Below, piece by piece: positions 48,201-53,463 of a stretch of DNA of 64,000 nucleotides. Each line of letters starts with the position of its first letter. Within the stretch, counting starts at the first letter, position 1. The notes beneath the pieces were generated by a model. The model did not search any database. It was not told the origin of the DNA and saw nothing but the letters and a program-made list of their open reading frames with translations. The DNA is from Castor canadensis (lineage: Eukaryota; Chordata; Mammalia; Rodentia; Castoridae). Both the position numbers and the translations under genes were made by a program. The stretch covers positions 29,735,501 through 29,799,500 of the forward strand of contig NC_133389.1 of assembly GCF_047511655.1 (NCBI RefSeq), given 5' to 3'.

Positions 48201-51179
48201 GATTCAAATTTCAACATCCAAAAGATTCTCTTAGAAACATCCAGTTTAGGTTCACCTGAATGTCCATGTTGTTGCACTCAAGTCAGTTCATAATACAACT
48301 TTTCAACAACTGCTCTTGCTACAAAGTTGTGTGTGCCTCCCCTCTTGCCCAAAGTCATAATGGAACTCAGGAAATTAAAGTATACGTAACTGTTACATTA
48401 AAAATTCACAATGTCACAATTTTTCAGACATAACAATATGGACAGTTGACCTGAAATTCTTAAATATTTAAACTCTAGGTTGTTCCATCTTTGCTGTTTT
48501 GTATAATTATTAAAAAGATCATTCATGCCTATCTTGTGTGAATCACACCTCCCTCAAAACTGTGCAGTGCACAGCACAGGCGGTCATACACAGAGGCCTG
48601 CACCTTAAACTACCATTTGATTCTCCATGATTACCTTAGAAACCTCTATATATTTGCAAAAGCCACAAACATATTAAGTGGTATTAACAAACAGAAACTA
48701 AATTATAGATGAAGATTAACTTACTTTTTGATTAGTATACAATTCAGCAGACAGAATACTGGTATTTCAGAAGTTTTAAATGATGGCCAAGATGGTCAAA
48801 TATGAACAAAGCACACCTGTTATGTAAGTCAAGCAAGGGGAGTGCCCATGAAGACATTTCTCATATCACCTCTACAATGGCATTCTACCTTTAAAGAGAA
48901 TTTTGTTCAGCCACCTCATTTGTTTTCATAAAAAGACAAAGTATTGAATAGTTACAAAAAAACCCTTTTTGGGGGGAGATGGCATTGGGGATTGAACTCA
49001 GGACCTCACCAATTACTGGCTAGGTGCTCTACCACTTGAGCTACACCACTAGTTCAAAAGTATCAAAAGATCCATCATGATCTTGACTAACATATTAGAA
49101 CAGGATATAGAATGCATGAACAATTTTACAGATGTTTAACAAGGCTTTCTTTAAAATATTATTAAACCTGCCTTGGAACAACCCCCAAATCTGCTTCTCT
49201 CTTTAGCTTCATTTATATCCTCTTTCCAGTAGTTTTAATAAGGAAATGCCAAAGGAATTCAATGTACATATTAGAACAGCAAAAAGCATTTGTAAAGATT
49301 GTTTAAAACTCATATTTAATATACTATATGGATGATGCTTTTATTATTGTAAGCCGAACACCTATAAAGTGCTTTTAAAGTCATTCTTGCTACTGGGTTT
49401 ACATTAGTTTGATTAAATTTAATTAACCAATATGATTTTTCTTGAAATATTCTCTGTATATCAGCAATATGCTGTCTTCTTGTGTAGAAACAGAAAACTA
49501 GAGGAAAGTAACAGTCATCTATAAAACTTCAGAAAACTAAAACGTCCCCCTCTTTAATGGAGCAATAAACTGTCGTGTTCTATTAAACATTAGGTAGTTT
49601 ACAAAATGTTCCTAATCTTGTAAGTCTCTTCAATAATGAAAATTCACCACAAAGAACCATTCAGGTATCATCTGCTATGACTCTCAAGACTGCCTTTGTA
49701 ATACACAGTATCAGATGTGATAACAAGGGAAAGCAGATATACCAAACATGTAATAAACTAGACCCTTATACCAATGAGAGCTGGACAAGGAAATTTCTAA
49801 CAATTTTAAAGCTTGGGGGATCAGTAGAAATTTTGCAAAAAAAAAAAAAAAAATCTTTCCAATGTGAGTGACAATTTAAGATTAAAATAATGTGCAAAAA
49901 GGCAACTAGCTTATCATTCACTAAATAGGGTGAGAAATACAAAAAAGTACTGTTTTAGGAAAAATAGTTATTAAAAAGCTTTAACAAAAGACAAAATGTG
50001 TTAGTGATTTCAGACACACAAGCTCAAATGCAGAGGCTATACGATAAATCAATGTGCCTGTTCCTGAGGAGAATGTCATACTTAGTAATAATGCTGAACA
50101 GTAAATATTAAAGCTAAGCAGTGCTAAAAAGGCAATGATGGAGTTTAGGTAATATGTTACAGAGAAAGAAACTTGTGAGAAATTCCATTACTTAAAAATA
50201 ATTTGTCCCTATCATTAACCACTTTTTTTGTTACGGTTTTTTGGGTTTTTTTGCTGTTGTGCTAAAGTGCACTGGAAACCTCAGAACAGATTGTTTTTGT
50301 TTTTGCTTTTTAATTGGCCATCTCTTGTTAATAGACTGCAGTCTTCAAATTTATACAGAGCTGCAGGTCTCCTGAATTTTTTCAAATGTCACTCATCTAA
50401 CCAGGCCTGACAGCTGAGAAATGCCATCAGGTGCTTTACAGTCAGTTTAAAAAACATCCTCTACCTGGTATCTCTGCAGTGATTGTCTTGCTGCTCCCTG
50501 AAACCTCTTCTTCATCATCTGATGAGCTTGTACTTGAGTCACAAGTCAGGTCACTATCACTGGTACTACTGTCCTGTAGCAGGTTATACTTCTTTCTTGC
50601 AGCAGCCTCCCGTTTTTGCCTCAGTAGTCTGATCCTCTCCTTGTGCTTTTGGCTCCGATGACCTTTAACTTTGGCAACTCGACCATTCTGTTTATCACTG
50701 GATTGCCGGTTTTTCTTGGCAGCCATAGTAGATGTTTCACTTTCAGAACGGGACCGCCTAGACTTGCGCCCAACTGTGGCACCCGACACTCCTGAAGGAT
50801 CTCCTTCTACTGCTGTTTCTGCCTGGGATGGTTCATTCTCTTCTGCAGAAGACAATGTATCTGAATCAGCCAGGTGACCACTAGAGGAAGGGGAAAGCAT
50901 GCAATGATTAGAGGAGTCACTCTCATAAACTCGGCCAGTTGTCGGCTTGTCACTCTCTGTGGATGCTAACTGAGACTCAGAAGAGTCCCTTCTTAGTTCC
51001 ATCAACAAGCAGGGCATTGAAGAAAGAACTGTAGAATCTGCTACACCATCTTTTTGAACTTGGGATTCCAGTTCTACAGATCCATCTTCCTCCTTGGCTA
51101 TCTCTTGTTCAGAGGTTTTTGGTGGGACTTCAGACTCAATGAGTTCTTCAACTTTTCCCACTGCCTCCTCCATCTTCAT
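7073..51179 (-). CDS. ARK2N: ARK2N (C18orf25, Arkadia-like 1), four coding exons
   Basis: Join on the minus strand: 51179..50465, 29020..28838, 16416..16290, 7262..7073. The lengths 715+183+127+190 give 1215 nt, i.e. 404 residues plus TAA. I recognise the protein as C18orf25/ARK2N, a RING-less relative of the N-terminal half of the ubiquitin ligase Arkadia (RNF111). Visible in order: an acidic N-terminus, a Ser-rich segment (about 84-125), a basic stretch (about 138-197) including [19 protein letters not shown] as in Arkadia, an acidic Ser/Asp tract (about 203-230), and three SUMO-interaction-like cores: VVNV (258-261), VEIV (332-335) and VVDLT (389-393). There is no RING, signal peptide or membrane segment, so an adaptor or regulator is more likely than a ligase. 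Published work, from memory, links it to casein kinase 2 and to AMPK/PKA phosphorylation around Ser66/67; here LRRDSS occupies 62-67. All exons are intact, with no frameshift. Confidence 0.97.
7340..7425 (+). repeat. ID-like SINE (diverged)
   Basis: Contains agtagtagagcacctgct and ccctgagttcatatcccacc, the box A and box B halves of the tRNA-derived unit. The 5' end is degraded. Confidence 0.7.
8515..8850 (+). repeat. ID-like SINE followed by a composite B1/ID SINE
   Basis: The first unit (8515..8608) begins gggctggagatatgactcaa and ends at a C/A tail. The second (8613..8850) has a B1-like left half (ggtggctcacacctgtaatc, then a B1-type cagcac...agaccc block) joined to an ID-like right half ending gagttcaaaccccag and an (AAAT)n tail. 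Confidence 0.9.
8870..9025 (+). repeat. MIR element
   Basis: The order ttatctcattaacaattgcaacag, ttattatccacactctacag, ataggaaaactgag, then gatttgcca matches the MIR consensus in sense orientation. A further MIR-like piece lies at about 9235..9350. Confidence 0.75.
10140..10245 (+). repeat. ID-like SINE
   Basis: Has gtggtaaaatgcttgcctag and gttcaaaccccagtactg followed by an A-rich tail. Confidence 0.85.
10289..10304 (+). repeat. Target-site duplication of the outer L1, left copy
   Basis: CTGAAGATCAACTTTT, identical to 12556..12571. Its last Ts merge with the element tail, so the exact right edge is uncertain by a few bases. Confidence 0.9.
10305..12555 (-). mobile_element. 5'-truncated L1 (LINE-1), host copy of a nested pair
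   Basis: Antisense L1: a T run (reverse of the poly(A) tail) at 10305, then a C-rich 3' UTR block, then ORF2 C-terminal sequence read on the minus strand. The translation at 11101..10802 contains MGIYPKD, the [22 protein letters not shown] region and FAGKWMELE, typical of the L1 ORF2 end. The part at 12566..12048 gives upstream ORF2 sequence ([34 protein letters not shown]). A 16-bp direct repeat CTGAAGATCAACTTTT flanks it (10289..10304 and 12556..12571). The copy is interrupted by a second L1 at 11420..12037 and lacks ORF1 and the reverse transcriptase domain, so it is dead. Confidence 0.93.
11420..12037 (-). mobile_element. Second 5'-truncated L1 inserted into the first
   Basis: A repeat of the sequence at about 10305..10935 (poly-T, C-rich 3' UTR, ORF2 end), differing at scattered sites. 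It sits exactly inside the outer ORF2, which resumes after it. The duplicated target ttgcccattt is at 11410..11419 and 12038..12047; it extends to 15 bp with one mismatch if ttcac/ttcat is included. The orientation is the same as the host copy. Confidence 0.9.
12556..12571 (+). repeat. Target-site duplication of the outer L1, right copy
   Basis: CTGAAGATCAACTTTT, identical to the left copy; it marks the 5' truncation point of the outer L1. Confidence 0.9.
12905..13000 (+). repeat. ID-like SINE
   Basis: Has gtggctcaagtggtaaaacg and gagttcaagccctagcacca with an A tail. Confidence 0.85.
13893..13950 (+). repeat. ID-like SINE, 3' half replaced by a CA tract
   Basis: Starts gggctgaagtcctggctcaa and runs to agcaagctcaaag, then loses its box B half at a CA microsatellite. 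A probable target duplication, gatacagggttt (13881..13892) against gacacaggattt (13991..14002), has two mismatches. Confidence 0.75.
13951..13990 (+). repeat. (AC)20 microsatellite, presumed source copy
   Basis: Twenty AC units followed by gacacaggattttaagtt and an A run. The same junction recurs at 19405..19493. Confidence 0.95.
14682..14701. repeat. Perfect 20-bp palindrome
   Basis: TCAATAGGATATCCTATTGA equals its own reverse complement. It is followed at once by ggatatctcaatagga (14702..14717), a partial repeat of the same motif. No known element is attached. Confidence 0.85.
15770..15960. repeat. Two ID-like SINEs, head to head in opposite orientation
   Basis: The minus-strand copy 15770..15860 has ggtttgaactcagggcctca after a T run and ttgagccaccttgccagccc at its end. 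The plus-strand copy 15882..15960 has gtggctcaagcagtagattg and gagttcaaatcccagtat. Confidence 0.85.
15965..16015 (+). repeat. Purine-rich (GGAAGGGG)n tract
   Basis: Runs of ggga/ggaa directly after the SINE at 15960, probably an expanded SINE tail. Confidence 0.75.
16290..16416 (-). CDS. ARK2N: ARK2N exon 4 (residues 300-342)
   Basis: The acceptor is ctctttcag|GTCATTTGG and the donor GCAAG|GTAAGG, both close to consensus. The exon is 127 nt, entering in phase 1 and leaving in phase 2. It encodes [19 protein letters not shown] followed by [20 protein letters not shown]. The SSDSEVEIV core (327-335) closely matches the second SUMO-interaction motif of Arkadia: hydrophobic VEIV preceded by Ser/Asp. 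No open reading frame longer than 60 codons marks this exon; it was found by translating the conserved segment between the splice sites. Confidence 0.95.
16525..16750 (+). repeat. Composite B1/ID SINE
   Basis: The B1-like half (cagagatcaggaggatcacg, gagactctacct) is joined to the ID half gggctggtggagtggcttaa...agttcaactccagtactgcc with a poly(A) tail. Confidence 0.9.
16975..17335 (-). repeat. Cluster of antisense ID-like and B1-like SINEs
   Basis: Contains tgctttgaactcaggccttt, a T17 run (17033..17050), cacttgaaccacatctctag and a B1-like half (tttgcccaggccaac, tgtagctgggatgacagg), then a second B1-like piece near 17235..17330. The pieces look nested. Confidence 0.75.
17793..17880 (+). repeat. 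ID-like SINE
   Basis: gggctggcagagtagctcaa through gttcaatccccagtccccc, then an A-rich tail. Confidence 0.85.
18685..18780 (+). repeat. ID-like SINE
   Basis: gtggctcaagcagtagaatg and gagttcaaaccccactacca. The middle is shortened and the tail is GA-rich. Confidence 0.8.
19130..19265 (+). repeat. Old L2-like fragment
   Basis: Has caataaatacttgtccatg, gctgtgtgctaggaacactg, gggaacaagcatagtctctc and cctcaatgaacctga, in the order of the ancient mammalian 'tgtgctaggcactggggata...gaacaagacagacatggtcc' repeat. Confidence 0.5.
19322..19640 (+). repeat. Composite B1/ID SINE interrupted by a CA insertion
   Basis: The left half starts gggctgggcatggtggtcaa and breaks at aagttcaaggca. It resumes after the insertion with agcccaggcaaacagttctc. 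The right half runs tagactgggggtgttactcaa to ggttcaaaccccagtcccacc. Confidence 0.9.
19405..19493 (+). repeat. (CA)n plus 24-bp copied flank inside a SINE
   Basis: About 65 bp of CA repeat, then gacacaggattttaagtt plus AAAAAA (19470..19493), the same 24 bp that follow the CA tract at 13991..14014. Immediately before it, caaggcac is duplicated in tandem with gt between. The whole block is inserted in the left half of the composite SINE. Confidence 0.93.
20876..20985 (+). repeat. ID-like SINE with a CA-repeat tail
   Basis: gtggctcaagtgttaagagc to gttcaaaccccagtacta, followed by a (CA)n microsatellite at 20951..20985 in place of the A tail. Confidence 0.9.
21455..21840 (+). repeat. B1-like SINE, GA-rich tail, then a composite B1/ID SINE
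   Basis: The B1-like unit (21460..21545) has ggtggtacatgcctgtaacc and gtcagcctgggctatatagc. A purine tract (21546..21635) follows. The composite (21635..21835) has ggtggtacattcctataatc and an ID half ending gagtttaacccctagtacc. Confidence 0.85.
22560..22668 (+). repeat. Purine-rich (GGAA)n/(GGGA)n microsatellite
   Basis: About 105 bases of almost pure purine made of ggaa and ggga units with few interruptions. Confidence 0.95.
22857..22960 (+). repeat. ID-like SINE
   Basis: gggctgagggtgtggctcaa to gagttcaaactccagttacc, with a (CAAAAA)n tail. Confidence 0.88.
23213..23420 (+). repeat. Composite B1/ID SINE
   Basis: The left half ctgggcaccagtaggctcac...aggcaaataactgg is followed by a shortened ID half (actggaggtgagactccagc, gagttcaaacccctagtctc). 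Confidence 0.88.
23735..23960 (+). repeat. Composite B1/ID SINE
   Basis: ggtgccagtggctcaagcct...gccagcctggggaaatggtt, then gactagaggtgtggcccaag to gttcaaactccagtcccatc, with an (AATC)n tail. Confidence 0.9.
24095..24201 (+). repeat. ID-like SINE with a 30-base poly(A) tail
   Basis: gggctggagggatggtttaa to gttcaaaccccaacacaggc, then a pure A run at 24172..24201. The long intact tail suggests a young insertion. Confidence 0.9.
24290..24480 (+). repeat. MIR-like fragment
   Basis: tgtgctatgtatgccctgta...ggtaacaataaccttttgga, gtagatactatgttttatcc and cagttttgcaatatagggaa follow the order of the MIR core. Confidence 0.55.
24580..24800 (-). repeat. Composite B1/ID SINE, antisense
   Basis: ggtttgaactcagggcctca and ttgaaccactctgccagtcc (ID half), followed by gagatggggtttt, ccagatctctgcctcctgag and tagctacgattatagatgtg (B1-like half). 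Confidence 0.9.
24855..24960 (+). repeat. ID-like SINE
   Basis: ctggagacttggttcaagtg, gtggaacacctgcc and attcaaactccagtactgtc. Confidence 0.85.
25100..25185 (-). repeat. ID SINE, antisense
   Basis: aggaatcaaactcacggcct, gctaggcaagcactctacca and ctgagctacaaccccatcac. This is close to the classical rodent ID element. Confidence 0.85.
25590..26075 (+). repeat. Old L1 (L1M/HAL1-like) 3' fragment
   Basis: gagaaatgaagacacacata, agaaatgtcaataacagcat, gagaatgaataaattgtgga and the later gggtgaggagggaaaggga segment follow the 3' region of ancient mammalian L1 copies. Heavily mutated. Confidence 0.55.
26081..26407. mobile_element. Tigger/pogo-like miniature DNA transposon
   Basis: About 325 bp between TA dinucleotides, starting cagtgatcactccatatcta and ending ccctatggatactaagggacgactg in the imperfect reverse complement of that start. 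The ends resemble the mammalian MER2/Tigger termini (cagtcgtccctcggtatcc). Internal sequence is non-coding, so it is a non-autonomous fossil. Confidence 0.75.
26500..27160 (+). mobile_element. L1 3' end (ORF2 C-terminus, 3' UTR, poly(A))
   Basis: The plus strand at 26582..27004 encodes an ORF2 tail ([47 protein letters not shown]) with changes. It ends in a 3' UTR with gtacattatatgcatgtgtg and an A19 run near 27143..27161. 5'-truncated and inactive. Confidence 0.9.
27165..27385 (+). repeat. Composite B1/ID SINE
   Basis: actgggtgccagtggctcat, ccagcctggggaaacagttc, then gactcaagtggtagagcgcc and taagtttaaatcccagtatc. It lies directly after the L1 tail. Confidence 0.9.
28838..29020 (-). CDS. ARK2N: ARK2N exon 3: 183-nt cassette exon (residues 239-299)
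   Basis: The acceptor is tcctccctag|ATGGACC and the donor GAGGCAG|GTTGG. Length is 183 nt with phase 1 at both ends, so inclusion or skipping keeps the frame. Inclusion gives ...[13 protein letters not shown]..., and skipping joins the exon 2 base G to GT of exon 4, giving EIP-G-HLDPG. The 61-codon difference matches the known 404- and 343-residue isoforms of C18orf25. It encodes an acidic stretch with DPEVVNVDN, which resembles a SUMO-interaction motif flanked by acids and serines, followed by LLAAAVVQE and a Trp-containing tail. Phase symmetry is seen directly; alternative use in this species is inferred from the human gene. Confidence 0.95.
30842..30888 (+). repeat. Compound (TG)n(TA)n(GATA)n microsatellite
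   Basis: gtgtgtgtg, about ten TA units, then a cagatagatagatagata run. Confidence 0.93.
31975..32035 (-). repeat. B1-like SINE fragment, antisense
   Basis: ctcccaagtactgggactac followed by aggcatgcagcaccacaccg is the antisense start of a 7SL-derived unit. Confidence 0.75.
32350..32545 (-). repeat. Composite B1/ID SINE, antisense
   Basis: gagtttgaactcagatcttt, cttgagccacacctccagac, then tggttattttggagattggg and catgatcctcctgatttcag. Confidence 0.88.
32815..32930 (-). repeat. B1-like SINE, antisense
   Basis: gacagggtctcgataaattg, ctcctgcctcagcctcccaa and tagctgagattacagacatg. Confidence 0.85.
33060..33195 (-). repeat. MIR element, antisense
   Basis: ctagctattatgactctggt, caattatttcactcctcagt and ttcttcacaggttatgttga match the MIR consensus (tgtgtgaccttgggcaagtcacttaacctctctgagcctcagtttcctcatctg). 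Confidence 0.7.
33838..33990 (+). repeat. B1-like SINE with internal duplication
   Basis: caggtgtagtggtacacccc and tgagtttgaggccaatgtgg. The motif tttgaggcca followed by gtgggc/gtctgggc occurs twice about 29 bp apart, an internal duplication within the B1-like unit. Confidence 0.85.
34055..34260 (+). repeat. Composite B1/ID SINE
   Basis: gggtgctggtggttcacacc, cagttcgaggtcatcccggg, then gctgtggggtagctcaagtg and gttcaaaccccagtaccacc. Confidence 0.92.
34640..35085 (+). repeat. ID-like SINE and, after a gap, a composite B1/ID SINE
   Basis: The ID unit 34640..34735 has gtggctcaagtggtagtata and gttcaaaccccagtaccatc. The composite 34862..35080 has ggtgcctatggctaacacct and actggaggtgtggctcaagg. Between them (34736..34860) is plain AT-rich sequence. 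Confidence 0.9.
36710..36800 (+). repeat. ID-like SINE
   Basis: gggctagagaagtgactcag and attcaaaccccactatcaatc. Confidence 0.85.
37010..37095 (-). repeat. ID-like SINE, antisense
   Basis: tgaacttggggctttacact, ccacttgaaccacacctcca and gccct. Confidence 0.85.
37390..37418 (+). repeat. (CA)n microsatellite
   Basis: About 14 CA units with one interruption at the left. Confidence 0.9.
38322..38405 (-). repeat. ID-like SINE, antisense
   Basis: tggtggttctagagtttaaac, gacaggcaggcactctatga and cttgagtcacacctctagcc. Confidence 0.82.
38675..38865 (-). repeat. Composite B1/ID SINE, antisense, internally deleted
   Basis: aatactggggcttaaacttg runs straight into agccactctgccagccc, so the middle of the ID half is missing. 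The B1-like half follows (gatctccgcctcctgagtag, ctaggattataggcatgagt). Confidence 0.88.
39340..39425 (-). repeat. ID-like SINE, antisense (diverged)
   Basis: gtactggggttgaattcaaa, cgtgcttgctaggcaggttc. Confidence 0.75.
39970..40050 (-). repeat. B1-like SINE fragment, antisense
   Basis: gaaacagggtcttgttgtgt, cctcagcttccaagtgccag and gaatacaccaccacaccaag. Confidence 0.78.
40268..40640 (+). repeat. ID SINE and composite B1/ID SINE
   Basis: The ID unit 40268..40355 has tgttgctcagtggtggagtg and gtgttcaatccatagcatc. The composite 40428..40640 has cagcaccggggttcacataa, gggcaaatagttctccagac and gttcaaactccagtactacc. Confidence 0.85.
41264..41710 (+). repeat. Tigger-like DNA transposon fragment
   Basis: agtgccccctatcctagttt, catggtttcagtaaccccag, tcaattgcagtctgaaaata and gtgcttttgttcaagcaacc follow, in order, the 5' part of a mammalian Tigger-family element as I remember it. 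No transposase frame remains and a terminal inverted repeat at the right end is not visible. Confidence 0.6.
42650..42850 (+). repeat. Two ID-like SINEs
   Basis: 42652..42740: ggttgtggctcatggtgggc and gttcaaaccccaacactga with an (AAAT)n tail. 42790..42850 is a 3' half only (aagaccctgagttc, aaaccccagtaccaccaaac). Confidence 0.85.
43048..43350 (+). repeat. Composite SINEs, nested
   Basis: A truncated B1-like start (caggctggctcacacttgta) is followed by a second B1-like piece at 43150..43250 and an ID half (ggaggcatggtgcaagtcat, gttcaaaccccaagtaccac). Confidence 0.82.
43690..43885 (+). repeat. L2 3' end
   Basis: aagggaagagacttcattca, ctatatccccagcactgtat, actaggcacacaaatacttg and ctgaataaatgactga match the conserved L2 3' end in sense orientation. 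Confidence 0.75.
44222..44234 (+). repeat. Short poly(T) run
   Basis: A T13 run with no recognisable element beside it. Confidence 0.6.
44322..44530. repeat. Truncated ID-like SINE (+) abutting an antisense B1-like SINE
   Basis: 44325..44382: gtggctcaagtggtaaagtg to gtgaagccctga, then the unit stops. 44395..44530: gagacagggtcctgctttac, tgtagcccaggctgatctca and tcctcctgcctcagcctccc. Confidence 0.88.
44930..45015 (+). repeat. ID-like SINE
   Basis: ggctggaggtgtgatttgag and gttcaaacctcagtacagag. Confidence 0.88.
45030..45145 (+). repeat. Old L1 3' fragment
   Basis: gatatgaacctaaaactgct and ctaaacgatagtctattttt match the 3' end of ancient L1 (tgtaaacctaaaactgctctaaaaaataaa). Confidence 0.55.
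45640..45930. repeat. Antisense B1-like SINE, then ID-like SINE (+)
   Basis: 45650..45765: ggaaacagggtcatactatg, ccttgaactcctgggattaa and cctcccaaggagttggaact. 45865..45920: agctgggaacatgattcaag, tgttagagctgcctaatgag, truncated before box B. Confidence 0.8.
46390..47010 (+). repeat. Old L1 (L1ME/HAL1-like) 3' region
   Basis: caaagaacgtgaatagacta, aatacaaatggccaaacatg, gatcaaagaaatgtaagtca, cataatagcaaaatg and the late tgtgggtgactttgatcttc...tttctacaaaggatttacta are in the order of the ORF2 end and 3' UTR of ancient L1. Heavily decayed, with internal gaps. Confidence 0.65.
48965..49062 (-). repeat. ID-like SINE, antisense
   Basis: ggattgaactcaggacctca, ctggctaggtgctctaccac and ttgagctacaccactagttc. 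Confidence 0.87.
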
Positions 51180-51245
51180 TTCAGAATTTCAAGTTAAATC
51201 ATGGAGCAGAATCTAGGAAACGATATCAAAGATGCAACAGGAAAC
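50465..51245 (-). CDS. ARK2N: ARK2N exon 2: 5' UTR end and first coding exon (residues 1-238)
   Basis: The coding part is 51179..50465 and encodes 238 full codons plus one base (phase 1). The donor reads ATACCAG|GTAG. The best acceptor upstream is tttttatacag|GTTTCC, putting the exon start at 51245 with 66 nt of 5' UTR. The alternative acceptor-like cctag near 51213 has a poorer pyrimidine tract. The start is supported by an in-frame TGA ending 9 nt before the ATG. Met1 has G at -3. Met3 has A at -3 and G at +4, the stronger context, so some initiation at Met3 is possible. The exon holds the acidic N-terminus, the Ser-rich segment and the basic Arkadia-like block. Reading past the donor adds only a few intron-coded residues before a stop. 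Confidence 0.97.
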
Positions 51246-51499
51246 CTGTATAAAAACACACAAAATCAATGAACAGAAATGGAAGATTATTTTATCAATA
51301 CAACATGCCTACTTTTCTAAGTCGGTGGCAAAAGTTATGACACAGACCATTATCTGCTTGCTTGATCTACAGTTAAATTCAAAGGATTAGCAAAATCCTA
51401 GCAGATTCAGCTACTAAAAATTGTGCAATATTAATCCTCTATGACTAAACTTGCAAGGCCAGCAAACAAATAAGCATTTTGAAGTTTAGAACTTTAAAC

Positions 51500-51600
51500 A
51501 GAGCTGGGGATGTAGCTCAGCTGTAGAATGCTTGCTTAGGATGTGCAAAAGCCCTTGGGTTCAGTCCCCAGCATCAGCAAAAACAAAACAAAACAAAAAA
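51500..51600 (+). repeat. ID SINE (classical type)
   Basis: gagctggggatgtagctcag and cttgggttcagtccccagca, with a (CAAAA)n tail. It is the copy closest to the standard rodent ID consensus. Confidence 0.9.
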
Positions 51601-51749
51601 CCTTCGTAAGTACTGGAGAAAAGAATCTTCAAAGCCTCTGACACAGTTAATATGTATGTTTGACTTTAATATAAATGAAAAAGAATACTTTAATTTTTAA
51701 AAAGTAGCCTATAAAACATTGAGTTAGCTAGAATGAATACTTCTCCGCA

Positions 51750-51845
51750 CCCCCCCACCCCTGCCGTGGCAGTGCTGAGATTTGAATTCAGAGCTTCACG
51801 CTTGCTAGATAAGTGGTCTACTGCTTGAGCCATTCTGCCAACCTA
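51750..51845 (-). repeat. ID-like SINE, antisense
   Basis: gctgagatttgaattcagag, cttgctagataagtggtcta and cttgagccattctgccaacc, preceded by a C-rich tail. Confidence 0.85.
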
Positions 51846-52044
51846 GAATGATTACTACTCTATTCAATTCCTCAAAGAAAGAAGGTGAGAAGATGATAAA
51901 AGGGGAAGATATCAATGTATAATAATTAAGAAAAAAACACTTCAAATACATGCATTTGGCAAATGAGCCACCAAAGTAATTATATGTACAAACCTATCTG
52001 CATTCCCTTCAAAAGCAGATGCTGGAGAAGGGCATTAAGAGGAA

Positions 52045-52165
52045 CGCCAACCAGGTATGGTGGTACCTGTCCTTTAATACCAGCACTTGGGTGGCTGAGG
52101 CAGGAGGATCTTGAGTTCAAGCTCAGCCAGGACTATATAGCAAGGGCTGTTTAAAAAAAAAAAAG
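52045..52165 (+). repeat. B1-like SINE
   Basis: ccaggtatggtggtacctgt, gtggctgaggcaggaggatc and cagccaggactatatagcaa, with a poly(A) tail. Confidence 0.9.
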
Positions 52166-52389
52166 CAAGATTCTGCTGCTGTTCTCTCAGTCCTTCCTAG
52201 TTCCCATGTCCCTCTTATGCTGAACGTGAATCTAGTGTTAGATGTTTTGTTTCAAAAATAATGGCCAGGAAAATACAGTTCAACTACTTTGTGAACCCAG
52301 AAAACTCTATGAATGACTTTAAGAGGATTAAGAAATAACATTCTACACACATTTTATATCTTACATGCTAAATTTAGAACCTAATATCC

Positions 52390-52478
52390 CTGCTGGTGGA
52401 TCAGCTCAAGTGGTAGAGCACCTGCCTAACAAGCATGAGCCCCTAAGTTCAAACCCCAGTACAACCGAAAAAAAAATC
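52390..52478 (+). repeat. ID-like SINE
   Basis: tcagctcaagtggtagagca and gttcaaaccccagtacaacc. Confidence 0.9.
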
Positions 52479-53447
52479 TGAACTAGAACCTCCCCACCAC
52501 CACTATGAGATACAACTCTAATCAATCACAAACAGGACATAATCCTTGGCCACAAGAGTTTGTGACCTTTACAGTACAAACTTCATTAACTGATGTTTTC
52601 TAAGAGGATGCAAAGACTGTGCAAGGCAAGTCACAATCTCATCCTGTACATAGGATGTTACAGAAGGCCAGGTCCATGATGTTCCACAGATCAGAGACAT
52701 GAACACTAATTTTTCTGGTATACAATGAGGTACAATATGGCATCCCTATTACTTGTCGCCACCAAAGTATCTGACAATTCAGTCTATGGTAGACAGAAAC
52801 TCGGAAATATTGAAAAATCCTTTTACTGACCTAACAATGCCAAGCTCACTTTTTGCTTAATGCAAACATGAATATTCTATACAGTCTATTCTGTATAGAA
52901 TTCTTTCATAACCCTGTTCTTGATTTCTGATAAAACAGGCATTCTGATACTTTCCTTAATACATTTCAGAAGGCCAGAACATTCATCCCCACTGAAACAT
53001 TTATTAATTTAGAACACTCCTATGTGTAGCCTACTTCATAAGCATATGTGTATCACTATTAATTTTTGAGTTAAATGAAAATGAAGTATAAATGTTTTTC
53101 CTAATATTGCTCCAAAAGGAATGTAACACCTCTGAAAGCCAACAAATAGATTAAAGGTTAAACCAAGACTGAAAGTGTCATAAATGAAGTATGCTCACAA
53201 TCTAAACATGAAATAAAATATTCGTAGACATAAAATACTCAAAGAAAAGAAAAACTCAAGACTTTCTAACTAATAAAAGAGTTGAATCTTTTGCTGTGAA
53301 TCAATTTACATATTCTAGAATATACTCTGGTTTCTCTTCAGATCGTATAAATATTTCGCCTTTTATATATTCTAGAATAAAGATTTTTTCTGAAAGTTGA
53401 AATATCTGAGAAGCACACTCAAATAAAATTAATAAAGCAAAAATATC

Positions 53448-53461
53448 AAATGCTTCCAATC
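53448..53461 (+). repeat. Target-site duplication of the 7SK pseudogene, left
   Basis: caaatgcttccaat, matching caaatgcttctaat at 53688..53701 with one difference. The element itself starts within two or three bases of the repeat. Confidence 0.85.
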
Positions 53462-53463
53462 TC

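Larger units (their letters stand above)
29021..50464 (-). other. ARK2N: ARK2N intron 2 (21.4 kb)
   Basis: The largest complete intron. The first 3 kb next to exon 3 (29021..31970) and the 2.6 kb next to exon 2 (about 47010..48960 and 49065..50464) hold no lineage-specific SINE. Between them lie scattered SINEs, a Tigger-like fragment, L2 and old L1 pieces and microsatellites. No recognisable gene, RNA or exon in 29021..31970, 35085..36705, 37100..38320, 40640..41260, 41720..42650 or 47250..48960. Confidence 0.9.

Noticed and set aside
50442..50464. ARK2N reading frame continuing seven codons past exon 2
   Set aside because: The donor ACCAG|GTAG and the match to downstream exons show splicing; the extension is intron sequence.
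51503..51575. tRNA gene, from box A and box B words (gtagctcag, gggttcagtcccc)
   Set aside because: This and similar copies are ID-type SINEs with A-rich tails; no intact cloverleaf or terminator accompanies the boxes.
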